Shown in pieces: positions 9,801 through 17,389 of a stretch of DNA of 40,521 bases. A program made the position numbers and the translations under genes. Each line of letters opens with the position of its first letter. Within the stretch, counting starts at the first letter, position 1. The notes under the pieces are model-generated. The model was not told the DNA's origin, made no database searches, and saw nothing but the letters and a program-made list of their open reading frames with translations. Source of the DNA: an uncultured Verrucomicrobia subdivision 3 bacterium (lineage in GTDB: Bacteria > Verrucomicrobiota > Verrucomicrobiia > Limisphaerales > UBA11358); NCBI GenBank assembly GCA_903917705.1, contig CAIXBQ010000088.1, positions 1 to 40,521 on the forward strand, read 5' to 3'.

Positions 9801-9963
9801 CACCGCCCGTTTCGGTTGCCGGCGAAGTCAAAACTGCGGATGACGTCGGGGGGCGCAACGGCACGGACCCAACGTCGCCAACCGGTTCGACGGAAACAGC
9901 GGGGCCGCTCAGTTCGCGCTTTTGCTGAACGGCGGCGACACTGAATGGCTTGGGTTCACTCAT
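6850..9963 (-). CDS. Wzz / P-loop / SLBB export fusion protein
   Basis: This 1037-residue protein joins three normally separate parts of a polysaccharide export machine. Residues 60-480 are a Wzz/PCP domain: TM1 at 75-93, a long periplasmic coiled-coil region at about 195-430 and TM2 at 453-473. Residues 530-700 are a BY-kinase-like P-loop domain with an intact Walker A (SAKPGEGKST, 540-549). Walker A' is lost, and Walker B reads MLIELP with E in place of D. No C-terminal tyrosine cluster is seen. A third hydrophobic segment (705-720) then leads into a Poly_export domain (753-825) and SLBB repeats (829-1000) without a lipobox. The topology would put the SLBB part in the periplasm. It overlaps the ATPase gene upstream by ATGA. 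Confidence 0.85.
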   Translation of the reverse strand: MSEPKPFSVAAVQQKRELSGPAVSVEPVGDVGSVPLRPPTSSAVLTSPATETGGGLSLPFDLVRPIAAVVKNWKWLPVAGLVLLLPALAFGLLKFKTGYGVTVQLIRREVSTTIRASQLGDAFKPRQVTVATIASVMRSPKLLDRVGGLARPPMTGAELLGRLAVKPERDTDLITITLKGLGSAQATADLVNLYADEVVKLTAQMQADEAGELHKFLSDQIKQTDVDLDAVNKEVTEFTRGTEFYGADREVEAYLREVSDLDMQLETARAESKTVEFRIGSVEHELSRQSPVAMELGKAREELASLRITYTDENPVIKDALDKVAALEKRLTDSVATGSNGVGNFRYTDNTVANELYVQLLGLRGEQEGLTKRLAQLEGLHARIQEKLQSVPEKNQRYAQIAARQQTLQAAHDLLAGRQHEAQIYEENPPGLYRLFARATEDTVETSSRWKKILIGSIAAFIFGGGVMLLWICGRELMDLRIVSAGDLKRATGVAVVMRLPDTINLSATDLAQWRFRAWSQLLRQLHLQNEPRVVMAFTSAKPGEGKSTLIRHLRDAAHERRLPLVTVTNAPTGSAEIYSLPLVEALAAPELVARHLRERPGTPLELHHDQAWTWTLENRARWQRASEAWQQIPALVMLIELPAMTVLAAVLAAELMPAVIWIAASGESQQAEFARTIETAGAGEIALVAAVLNREPAALSRLGFLGHFGLAMLVLACWAPSAVPAATNDVFIGEISYSSLKPNLADWQKKFSVGAGDIFNMRIYGRTDSSRDYVPIGPDGRISFMEAQSVPVAGLTVDQMRTRLDAELSKYYRNARTVVTPVEWHSKKYFVLGAVMDRGAYSLDRPLTIVEAVARARGIASGLFQHNTVELADMARAFVVRDGKRLPVDFDRLFNHGDLSQNILIEPGDYIYFPSGTVNEVYVLGAVASPGPLGLTSENTLMGVLTVRGGFLPTAFKQRVLVVRGALDKPQTFVINVGAILTGKEKDFPLKPKDIIYVSEKPWQEGTDLLQMAINAFVQSMTSAWVNNHVRPLISD

Positions 9964-10790
9964 GCGGGCAAGGCCTGATGACGTTGCAAATCGGCGACGA
10001 CAGACGAGATGTCTGGCGCATCCACTTTCGCGGCTTCATTTACCCACGCTTGGTCGAGCGCGAGCTTGGCCAAACGGTTCACTTCACGCGGAATTCCCTG
10101 CGTGGCGGCGAACAGCCCTGCGGCCGCCGTGGGGGTGAAAAGCTTTCCCGTCGCGTGACCGGCGGTGCGGAGGCGGTGGCGAAGGTAATTTTCCATGTCG
10201 TCCGCACGCAGCGGCTTCAAGTGAAAGCGAAGGCTGACCCGTTGATTAATAGCCGCATCGCTCACGATCATCTTGCGCAACTCCGGTTGACCGATGAGCA
10301 CAAGCGTGAGGAACGACGACCCGCCACCGTTACAATTTGTGAGCCAGCGCAGTTCGTGGATTGTTTCCGGTGTCATGTCCTGCGCCTCGTCCAAAAGAAG
10401 CACAAGATGACGGCCACAGCTAGCGACCTTACGCGCAAGCCGGTCGAACATCTCGCAGCGCGCGAGTTTTCCTTCGCCGTTCAGATGCACCTGCGAATCG
10501 AGCCGGCGCAAGATCGAACCTAGTAATTCCTCGAGCGGGAAGCCGGAATTTTCCACCGTGACGACGTGGAAGCGCGACGGGTCGATTCGTCCCGCAAAAA
10601 CTGCACGCGTGAGTGTCTTGCCGCTGCCGATCTCGCCGGTGAGCAGGCCGATGTTCATCGTCGTCTCGCTCACCAGATATAGCAGTCGGCTCAACGCCTC
10701 CTCGTGCTCCGGTCCGGCGTAGAAAAAGCGCGTGTCCCACGTCGCCTCGAAGGGACGTTCGCGTAGGTTCCAATGCCGCAACATGTCCAT
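9960..10790 (-). CDS. ExeA-like AAA+ ATPase of the exosortase/EPS type
   Basis: This 276-residue ATPase has Walker A at 52-59 (GEIGSGKT) and Walker B at 131-138 with D134 and E135. The N terminus (LRERPFEATWD, FYAGPEHEEAL) matches the ExeA/GspA family and in particular the ATPases found beside exosortase-linked EPS genes. No peptidoglycan-binding or membrane domain follows, so it is cytoplasmic. Its job in EPS loci is not settled; it may power or gate assembly. The stop overlaps the Wzz fusion start as ATGA, so the two are probably translated together. No exosortase gene is in the window. Confidence 0.85.
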   Translation of the reverse strand: MDMLRHWNLRERPFEATWDTRFFYAGPEHEEALSRLLYLVSETTMNIGLLTGEIGSGKTLTRAVFAGRIDPSRFHVVTVENSGFPLEELLGSILRRLDSQVHLNGEGKLARCEMFDRLARKVASCGRHLVLLLDEAQDMTPETIHELRWLTNCNGGGSSFLTLVLIGQPELRKMIVSDAAINQRVSLRFHLKPLRADDMENYLRHRLRTAGHATGKLFTPTAAAGLFAATQGIPREVNRLAKLALDQAWVNEAAKVDAPDISSVVADLQRHQALPA

Positions 10791-10849
10791 GTCGTATAAA
10801 TATCAAATCAGCGCCCACCGGTCAGTCTTTTATCATCGTTTTTTGTGGC

Positions 10850-10866
10850 GGCGCTCCATGAGCGCC
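10850..10866. repeat. Perfect short inverted repeat (hairpin)
   Basis: Seven-base arms GGCGCTC and GAGCGCC flank a three-base loop in the 108-base gap between the GT4 gene and the ATPase gene. No T run follows on either strand in the correct place, so it is not a typical terminator. It could be a REP-like repeat or an RNA hairpin in the leader of the ATPase transcript. No second copy was noticed in this window. Confidence 0.45.
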
Positions 10867-10898
10867 AACCAGCAACGCCCGGCAGCCCCAACTCGGCG

Positions 10899-12050
10899 CT
10901 ACCGATCACTTCTGTTCCGCACCACGCGCTCATAAATCGCCAACGTCTCAGTAGCGTTCACGTTCCAATCGAACCGCATGGCGTTCACAAAACCTTTTGC
11001 ACGCCAACGAGCGCGCTCGTCGGCAGCAGACGCCATTTTTTCCATGGCCCCGGCGATACTGCCGACGTTCTCTGGTTCGACAATCAACGCGGCATCGGCC
11101 ACCACTTCGCGCAATGAACCGCACATGGAGCTGATGACCGGCACGCCGCACGCCATCGCCTCGATGGGCGGAAACCCAAAACCTTCGAACAGTGAAGGGT
11201 AAATGAAAACGTCCGTGGCATGATATAACCCCGGCAGCGAGGCATCGTCCACGAAGCCGAGAAAACGGATGTCGCCCGCGAACGGAGACGCCTTGGCCGC
11301 GGCGCGAATCGCTTCCGCACCGTGCCAGTCGCTGCCGGCCAGCGCGAGCAGCCAGTTGGATTTTGTGCGCGCCTTGAGCTGGCTGAACGCCTCGATGAGC
11401 CGCACGTGATTCTTCGCGGGATGTTCGAGACGAGAGACGTAAAGGAAGAAGGGGTGGCCCAGTTGCCAGCGATGCTTCGCGCTGGCTTTGGCCACAGCGG
11501 GGTCACCGGGCTGAAAGCGCTGGTGGTCAATGCCGTTCCAGATAACGTTCATGCGGTCGCGGCCGACGCCAAAAAAGCATTCTATGTCGCGAGCGGTGTT
11601 ATCACTGACGGCGATAACGGCGTCCTGCCGCCGCGCAAGCCGTTTCACGATGATGCGTCCGTAGAGCATGCGCTTCCAGTCATATTTGCCGCTAACGTGA
11701 AACGGCGCGAGGTCGTGGATTGTGCCGACGATGGGACAGGGCTTGCGCCAGAGCATCCGGCGATAACTGGGAACATGCAAGACGTCCAAGCCAAGTTTTT
11801 GGGCAAGCCTTGGCAACTTGGTCTGATGCCACAGAACATTTTTCACCGCCGGCCGAAATTTTTCGGCGACGACCACCAGTCTCATTTTGTCCTTCGCAAA
11901 ATCGAATAGCGGCAAGTCCTCCTCCAGCACGAACAAATTGAACTCATGTTTGCCTGCATGCGGCAGCAATGCCCGTAACAGCGCGAAAACATACTGAGCG
12001 ACGCCGGTTTTGCCACGCTGGATGACGGAAGTGGAAAAGCCGATTTTCAT
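10899..12050 (-). CDS. Family 4 glycosyltransferase
   Basis: This 383-residue GT-B retaining glycosyltransferase has a GKTGVAQY-type donor loop near the N terminus, the HDLAPF region at 112-117 and the EX7E motif at E289 and E297 (EGFGFPPIE). It most resembles mannosyl- or glucosyl-transferases of EPS clusters. The gene begins inside the WecG-STAS gene's stop (ATGA at 12047-12050), so the two are coupled. No membrane segment is seen. Donor and acceptor are unknown. Confidence 0.88.
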   Translation of the reverse strand: MKIGFSTSVIQRGKTGVAQYVFALLRALLPHAGKHEFNLFVLEEDLPLFDFAKDKMRLVVVAEKFRPAVKNVLWHQTKLPRLAQKLGLDVLHVPSYRRMLWRKPCPIVGTIHDLAPFHVSGKYDWKRMLYGRIIVKRLARRQDAVIAVSDNTARDIECFFGVGRDRMNVIWNGIDHQRFQPGDPAVAKASAKHRWQLGHPFFLYVSRLEHPAKNHVRLIEAFSQLKARTKSNWLLALAGSDWHGAEAIRAAAKASPFAGDIRFLGFVDDASLPGLYHATDVFIYPSLFEGFGFPPIEAMACGVPVISSMCGSLREVVADAALIVEPENVGSIAGAMEKMASAADERARWRAKGFVNAMRFDWNVNATETLAIYERVVRNRSDR

Positions 12051-13516
12051 TTCGTGTCAGCCAGTAAATATTCTTCGAGCCGCGTGTGGCGAAGGACATT
12101 GCGGACGGACTCAATCGGGTTCACATATTTGAGACAAATGTCGCGGCGTTTGAGATTTTTTTTAAAACGCAGCATCAAACCGATACCGGTGCTGTCCACG
12201 AACGTCACGCGCGACAGGTCAATCACCACGGTCATGCCGGGTGAAGTCTGGGAGAGTTCAGATTCGGTGCCAACGCCCAGTTCGATCGCGTTGAGCGCGG
12301 TGATTTCGCCGGCCCAGCGGATTTGCAGTTCCGCCTCCTGTACGCCGCTGGTGACAGCGGGGGCACGGGCGATGCTTTCCATCAGGATGCGGGCGCCGGC
12401 GACACTGGTCTGGACGGTGAAAAATTCGTCCAGTTTCATTAATTTCAGAGCCGCCTCAACCGGCGGGCGGGGGGCGATGAGAAAAAAGTGATGGCCAAGT
12501 TCGCGCGCGCGCTTGCGCAGGCGGATGAGCACACCAATGCCAGTGCTGTCGGTGAAAACCGTGTCGCTCAAATCAAACATGACCTGACCGTTCTCTGTCG
12601 CCCGCAGCCATTCAGCCCGGCCCGCCTGCGCCTCCGCCGCGCCGAGCCGGACCGGGGCGCGGATGACAAAGTTTCCGAACGGGTCGGGCACAACCTCCGA
12701 CTTGGCGGCGGGCGGCGGCGATTTGCGGACACGCAGCTGCCACCATTGCCGCAAAATCGCCAACGTGAAAACGCGGACATCCTTGCCGTAGCGACTCACC
12801 AACCGCTTTGGCTCCTGAAGCATCCGGAAAATCCATTCCGTACCCGATTTTTGCATCCACGCCGGCGCACGCTGGAAGGTACCGGCGAGAAAATCAATCG
12901 TGGCGCCGACGCCGACCGTGAATGGAACACCCGCTTCACGATAGTTCATACTGATCCATTTTTCCTGTTTGGGACAACCGAACGCGACGAGCAAAATATC
13001 CGGTTTGGTCTCACGGATGCGGTGCAAAATGGCGGCGTGATCCATTTCCAACAGCGGCTTGAAGGGCGGTGAATACGCGCCGACAAGCTGAAGCCGGGGG
13101 TGCTTCGCGCGGGTTTTTTCGGCGGCGGCAGCGACGCTTTGCTCCGTACCGCCCAGAAAGAAAACTTTCCAGCCCTTTTCTTCCGCCAATGCCAACAGTT
13201 GCGGAATCATGCCCGAACCGGTCACGCGTTCCGGCAGCGGGTTACCAAGAAAATTCGAGGCCCAAACGATGGGCATCCCGTCCGCCAATACCAGATGCGC
13301 GTCGAACAAGATATGCCGCAACTCGACGTCTTCCATGGCCTGCACGATGAAATCCACGTTGGCCGTAGCACCGTAATGTGGCTGTCCCGACGTGACCATT
13401 TCGCCGATGAGCGTGAGCGTTTCTGGCGTGGTGACATTGTCGAACGGCACGCCCAAGATGGCGATCGGAGCGCGGTCAGTCCGGGCGGCGGTCGGTTCTG
13501 GCGGTATTTCCTGCAT
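12047..13516 (-). CDS. WecG/TagA/CpsF glycosyltransferase fused to two STAS domains
   Basis: Residues 17-260 form a complete GT26 glycosyltransferase, the family of WecG, TagA and GumM, which extends lipid-linked sugars on the inner face of the membrane. Motifs seen are ATANVDF (50-56), D79 in ADGMP, AFGCPKQEKW (178-187) and GVGATIDF (202-209). A linker is followed by two STAS domains: one at about 283-385 with DSTG at 323-326 and one at about 395-487 with DSTG at 441-444. In SpoIIAA-type STAS proteins the residue before the G is the phosphorylated Ser/Thr, and here it is Thr in both. The normal GT26 length is about 240-260 residues, so the tail is an addition. It is the first gene of its transcript and is divergent from the polymerase/ligase gene. 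Confidence 0.9.
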   Translation of the reverse strand: MQEIPPEPTAARTDRAPIAILGVPFDNVTTPETLTLIGEMVTSGQPHYGATANVDFIVQAMEDVELRHILFDAHLVLADGMPIVWASNFLGNPLPERVTGSGMIPQLLALAEEKGWKVFFLGGTEQSVAAAAEKTRAKHPRLQLVGAYSPPFKPLLEMDHAAILHRIRETKPDILLVAFGCPKQEKWISMNYREAGVPFTVGVGATIDFLAGTFQRAPAWMQKSGTEWIFRMLQEPKRLVSRYGKDVRVFTLAILRQWWQLRVRKSPPPAAKSEVVPDPFGNFVIRAPVRLGAAEAQAGRAEWLRATENGQVMFDLSDTVFTDSTGIGVLIRLRKRARELGHHFFLIAPRPPVEAALKLMKLDEFFTVQTSVAGARILMESIARAPAVTSGVQEAELQIRWAGEITALNAIELGVGTESELSQTSPGMTVVIDLSRVTFVDSTGIGLMLRFKKNLKRRDICLKYVNPIESVRNVLRHTRLEEYLLADTK

Positions 13517-13593
13517 GAATCTCCAGAAGTCTAAGGTTTTTAAGCTAAAAGTCCAAGCCGAGAAAATCCGTTTGCCGGCGCGATATTTTCGTT
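13517..13593. promoter_or_regulatory. Divergent intergenic promoter region
   Basis: The 77 bases between the WecG-STAS gene (minus) and the ligase/polymerase gene (plus) must hold start signals for both. The segment is A/T-richer than its surroundings. I could not pick convincing -35/-10 pairs, so this call rests on gene orientation. Confidence 0.4.
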
Positions 13594-14985
13594 ATGCTCG
13601 CGGTGTTGACGACCGTTGACCTGATCAAGCTTGCAATCATCGGCCCGCTATTTTTCTTGTTGGCGCCGGCCGCCGGCCTTTTTTTGAAAGACCGTCCGGG
13701 GTGGCAGCGGGTCGTTTTTGCCGTGATGTGCTTCATGACACTCAACGGTTTACTGACGCCAGGCAACTGGGGCCTGACACTCGGTTCAATCGAGGAGTAT
13801 CGCGGACACACCAAGGGCTATCATTTCTATTTCAACCACGCGCTCGCCATTGCTCTTATTGTCGCCAAATGGCGCGAGGACCGAAAGAATTTCCGCTGGC
13901 TGCCGCCGGGAATCGGGTTATTCCTGCTCTATTGCGCGGTATCGTTACTATCCATCGGCAATGCGGAGGACAAGAATCTCGCCTTCATGGCCGCGCACAA
14001 GACAATCTTCGCATCAGTACTCATGATCGCAACTTTCAACACACTGCGAACCGAGGAAGACTTTAAATTCTTTCTGCGAGTCATGACTTGGACGATGGCG
14101 TGGGAGCTTTTTGTCTGCCTTAAGATGAAATATCTCGGCCACATGTATCAGATTCACGGCACCTTCGAGCACCAGAATCCGCTCGCGATGTATTCGCTGC
14201 TAATCGGCATGGTATTTCTCGCCGTCGGACTAGGACCGAAGTTCAAGGGGGCCAACTTGCTCATGTTCGCTTTCGTGATCTGCGCGGTAATCGTCGAATG
14301 CACCTTGTCGCGCGGGGCACTGGCGATGTTCGCCGCCGGGACGATGCTCACCGTCGGTTTGAGCCTTGCGGAAAAAATCACCGCCCGCCGATTGTTAACT
14401 ACGGCGACCATGGGCGTCGTCGGTGCCATCGGCCTGATACTCGTGCTCGACACCGTCATCTCGCGCTTTCACGACCAAGGCAACCAGGCCAGCGGCGAAC
14501 TCCGCGAAGTAATGAAGGACGCGTGTCGCGCGATGGTGCATGATTATCCGCTCGGCATTGGCTGGAACAACTATGCGCTCGTCATCAACCACCCCTACCC
14601 CTACAGCGAGATTTATTACGATTGGGATCGAAGCCGCGGCATGAAACCAAATTACGAAGTCGCGAACGGCGTCGTGGAAAGCCACTATTACCTGCTCATC
14701 GCCGAGAACGGCTACCTTGGACTCTACGCGTGGTTCGCGGTGATTTTCGTCGGACTCTGGCGAAACATCCGTGCGTTCCTTTTTTTCGGCCACACATTTT
14801 TACGTTGCTTGAGCCTCGGCATCTTTCTGGGCTGCGGGCTAAATTACGCCCAGAGCACGCTGGAGCGCGTCCTCGTCCAACCGCGCAACCTCATGCTCTG
14901 GCTCATTTTGCTCGGCATCACTGCTCGCATTGAAGTCATGCGCCGCGAAGCGAAAAGCCGAAAACACGCCGCTCAAATCACATGA
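13594..14985 (+). CDS. O-antigen ligase / Wzy-type polymerase membrane protein
   Basis: This 463-residue protein has about 10-12 membrane helices. A large periplasmic loop (about 291-370) ends in an SHYYLLIAENGYLG motif with H364 and E371, typical of the O-antigen ligase/Wzy_C superfamily. SRGALAMF at 239-246 is the other family hallmark. In an EPS locus with a flippase and an initiating transferase it is best read as the Wzy polymerase, though a ligase role cannot be excluded. It is transcribed opposite to the rest of the cluster and overlaps the next gene by ATGA. Confidence 0.85.
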   Translation: MLAVLTTVDLIKLAIIGPLFFLLAPAAGLFLKDRPGWQRVVFAVMCFMTLNGLLTPGNWGLTLGSIEEYRGHTKGYHFYFNHALAIALIVAKWREDRKNFRWLPPGIGLFLLYCAVSLLSIGNAEDKNLAFMAAHKTIFASVLMIATFNTLRTEEDFKFFLRVMTWTMAWELFVCLKMKYLGHMYQIHGTFEHQNPLAMYSLLIGMVFLAVGLGPKFKGANLLMFAFVICAVIVECTLSRGALAMFAAGTMLTVGLSLAEKITARRLLTTATMGVVGAIGLILVLDTVISRFHDQGNQASGELREVMKDACRAMVHDYPLGIGWNNYALVINHPYPYSEIYYDWDRSRGMKPNYEVANGVVESHYYLLIAENGYLGLYAWFAVIFVGLWRNIRAFLFFGHTFLRCLSLGIFLGCGLNYAQSTLERVLVQPRNLMLWLILLGITARIEVMRREAKSRKHAAQIT

Positions 14986-15398
14986 ACCACAACCAACTCC
15001 CCCCCTGGTGGCTGCGAAAACGGATTATCTTTCCCCTGGTTCTGCTCGTCGGCGTCGGCGTCGCCGGCACGGTGGCTTTTGTCAACTCAGATACCTCGAC
15101 TATCGTGGTTTACAACGAAACCGGCGCACGATTGCCACCGTTGCTTGTCCGCGCGTGTGAACAGGAAAAAAGTTTCGCCACGTTTGCCGAGCGCGAGTCG
15201 GTGCAGTTCGCGCTCAAGCCCTCCGGCAGTGAAACCACCGTGCATCTTGAACTTGCAACAGACCCGGCGTGGAAATGGGAAGGTGAACTCATCCACTCGC
15301 ACGGCGGCTACCGTGTTTCCATCCGCCTCTGGCCCGACCGGCAGGTCGAGGCTTACACCGAGATTTCCTGGCTGCAGCGGATGTTCGGTTGGAAATAA
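14982..15398 (+). CDS. Small single-pass membrane protein of unknown function
   Basis: This 138-residue protein has a short basic N terminus, one membrane helix (about 15-34) and a roughly 100-residue outside domain that looks beta-rich. I do not recognise the family. Its start overlaps the stop of the polymerase/ligase gene (ATGA), and it ends only three bases before the stop of the opposing nucleotidyltransferase-like gene. Tight coupling suggests a partner of the polymerase, but no function can be read from sequence. Confidence 0.7.
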   Translation: MNHNQLPPWWLRKRIIFPLVLLVGVGVAGTVAFVNSDTSTIVVYNETGARLPPLLVRACEQEKSFATFAERESVQFALKPSGSETTVHLELATDPAWKWEGELIHSHGGYRVSIRLWPDRQVEAYTEISWLQRMFGWK

Positions 15399-15401
15399 GG
15401 T

Positions 15402-16520
15402 TCAATTGAAGCGTCCCCAAAGCCGCGCGTAAGCCGTGACCAGAGCGGCAAAGTCGGTTTGATCCGTCTGCAGTTCGGAACGGACTTTTTCAAAATCATC
15501 ATCTCCCCATAGCAGCAAAACCAGCGCGTGAAACAATCGTTCACGCGGGTAATGCGCGCATAACAAACCTCCTGCGCCGAACGCGCGAGCGTTCACCAAC
15601 CGGTTTCGCAGCGCGGAAGTTTCAGGACATTTGTCCACGCGGGTCATCACGTAGTCATACGGAGCTTTGAACAGAAGGCCAAGGCGTTTCGATTCGAGCC
15701 ACATCCAAAGACACCTTCCATGTTCGGAAAGTTCCGCGTACCGGCTGGCCAAATCTTTGCGCGGCTCCGTTGAACGTTTCGGGTGCAGCTTGAACTCAAC
15801 GCCTGCCGCATGCTGCTCCAATAAAGGAGCAGCACAGACGAGGTCGCCCTTGAAATCGAACTTCGCCAGCCGCGCATGGCGCTCGCGGCAACTCCAGTGG
15901 TATTGCCCGTGCGCGGCCAAAAGCACGTCGCCATATGCAAGCTGCGCCTTGGCGAGATTGCGCCCGACGAAATCCGCCTCCGCTTCGCCGAAATCTTTTC
16001 GCTTTAATTTTTCCAGCGAATATAGCAGGCCGGAACAACGATTAAACAACAGCCGCGTCGCCTCGTGCAGCGGGATTTTTACCGCATCACGATGATGCTC
16101 GCAACCGGCGAACAGCGAATCATCGCCCAAAATCCAGCGATGCCCGGCTACGAGATCGTAATAAAACATGGTCGGCGCGCTACGGCGCAGTTTGTCCAGC
16201 GTCAGCACCTTGAACTCCACTTCCAATCCGGCTTCGGGCGAAAGCTTTTCACCGAGTTCGTGCAGCGGATGGCGGAATTTTCTTTCGGCCAAAATCGCGT
16301 TCCCACGGATGAAAACAAAAAACTCCAAATCATTGTAGGGCCGGTCGCAAGATGGCGTTTTAAGAACGCCCCCCTCGCCACGACCATAACCGCCGCCGAG
16401 CGCGATGCCCTCCAGTTTCGCCGCGGGCACGAGCGACTTCACGCCAGCCAAGACATTCTCGCAGGTCTGCGCGAGATGCGTCTCCAGTGCGTCGCTGCCG
16501 TCGAGGGTGAAACGGTTCAT
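15402..16520 (-). CDS. Nucleotidyltransferase-fold protein of the EPS operon
   Basis: This 372-residue protein has a Pol-beta/MNT-type nucleotidyltransferase core: GGGYGRGEGG at 42-51, then D64-L-E66 at the expected spacing, so the metal-binding acids are intact. The rest (about 120-370) is helical with many Arg, Trp and His and is not a domain I recognise. I chose the ATG at 16520, which overlaps the GT2 stop as ATGA; a longer frame adds 34 residues of poor composition. It is the last gene of the 15-gene operon. It might transfer a nucleotide or cytidylyl/phosphocholine-like group to a sugar or protein; the substrate is unknown. Confidence 0.7.
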   Translation of the reverse strand: MNRFTLDGSDALETHLAQTCENVLAGVKSLVPAAKLEGIALGGGYGRGEGGVLKTPSCDRPYNDLEFFVFIRGNAILAERKFRHPLHELGEKLSPEAGLEVEFKVLTLDKLRRSAPTMFYYDLVAGHRWILGDDSLFAGCEHHRDAVKIPLHEATRLLFNRCSGLLYSLEKLKRKDFGEAEADFVGRNLAKAQLAYGDVLLAAHGQYHWSCRERHARLAKFDFKGDLVCAAPLLEQHAAGVEFKLHPKRSTEPRKDLASRYAELSEHGRCLWMWLESKRLGLLFKAPYDYVMTRVDKCPETSALRNRLVNARAFGAGGLLCAHYPRERLFHALVLLLWGDDDFEKVRSELQTDQTDFAALVTAYARLWGRFN

Positions 16521-17389
16521 TTCGCCTCCTGCTGTTCGCGCCAGCCCTGACGAAAGCCGGCCAGCTTGCCTTGGCGCTGCCGCCAGCGGATACCCGCGGC
16601 GTGCGCGAGTTCGCCGAGGCATTTTTTGCGAGCGCAGAATTTCAAATCATGTCGCACGTCACTCACCCAGCCAAGGAGAACGGTTTTGGCGAAGTTAAAT
16701 TCGCCCGGTGATCCGCTCCATGCCTTGCCGATGGCGCGGGCGTCGCCGAACGCACGCTGGTAGCTCTGGTCCGCCGTGTAGTTATGAGAGTGCATCGCAA
16801 CGGCCTCCGGCACGTAAGCAACTGCGTAGCCCTGCGCCTTGCACCAGCGCGTGTATTCGTCGTCCTCGGCGTATTGCAAATCCTCGCGGAAACCGCGCTT
16901 CGCCCAGACATCCTTGCGCAGGCCGCTGCTGACCATGCTGAAGAAGTGTTCCCACTTCACCGACTCGCGGTTCGGACCGAAGCAACGGTCATAGTCATTC
17001 GCAAAAACCGCCTGGCAATCAGGCCGTGGAATCTGCCGCCCGAAACACGCCGCCGTTTTCGGATCTTGCAACGCGTTCACCAGTGGCCGCAGCCAGTTCG
17101 TGCCTTGCGGCGTGGCGTCGGCGTTGATGAAAATTCCAAAATTAGAATTTGCGAGGCGCATGCCGTGGTTCATCACGCGGCTGGGATTATATTCCTTCGG
17201 CGTGATCTGGACAAAGTGCGCCGGCTGCGCGGTGCGAATCAAATCCTGCGAGCCGTCGGTCGAGCCGGAATCAATCACGATGAGTTCCCAGTTCTTGAAA
17301 TCCTGCGCCGCCAGCGCGGGCAGCGTGCCTTTCAGCGCCCACGCCTCGTTGAACGAGCGCATGATGATGCTGACAAACAAATCGCTCAT
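16517..17389 (-). CDS. Family 2 glycosyltransferase (rhamnosyltransferase-like)
   Basis: This 290-residue inverting GT-A glycosyltransferase has DSGSTDGS at 40-47, the metal site NAD at 89-91 and a likely catalytic acidic patch EDDEYTRW at 175-182. It lacks membrane helices and acts on lipid-linked sugars at the inner membrane. ATGA overlaps link it to the GT4 gene upstream and to the nucleotidyltransferase-like gene downstream. Similar proteins include rhamnosyltransferases, but the donor cannot be assigned. Confidence 0.88.
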   Translation of the reverse strand: MSDLFVSIIMRSFNEAWALKGTLPALAAQDFKNWELIVIDSGSTDGSQDLIRTAQPAHFVQITPKEYNPSRVMNHGMRLANSNFGIFINADATPQGTNWLRPLVNALQDPKTAACFGRQIPRPDCQAVFANDYDRCFGPNRESVKWEHFFSMVSSGLRKDVWAKRGFREDLQYAEDDEYTRWCKAQGYAVAYVPEAVAMHSHNYTADQSYQRAFGDARAIGKAWSGSPGEFNFAKTVLLGWVSDVRHDLKFCARKKCLGELAHAAGIRWRQRQGKLAGFRQGWREQQEAK

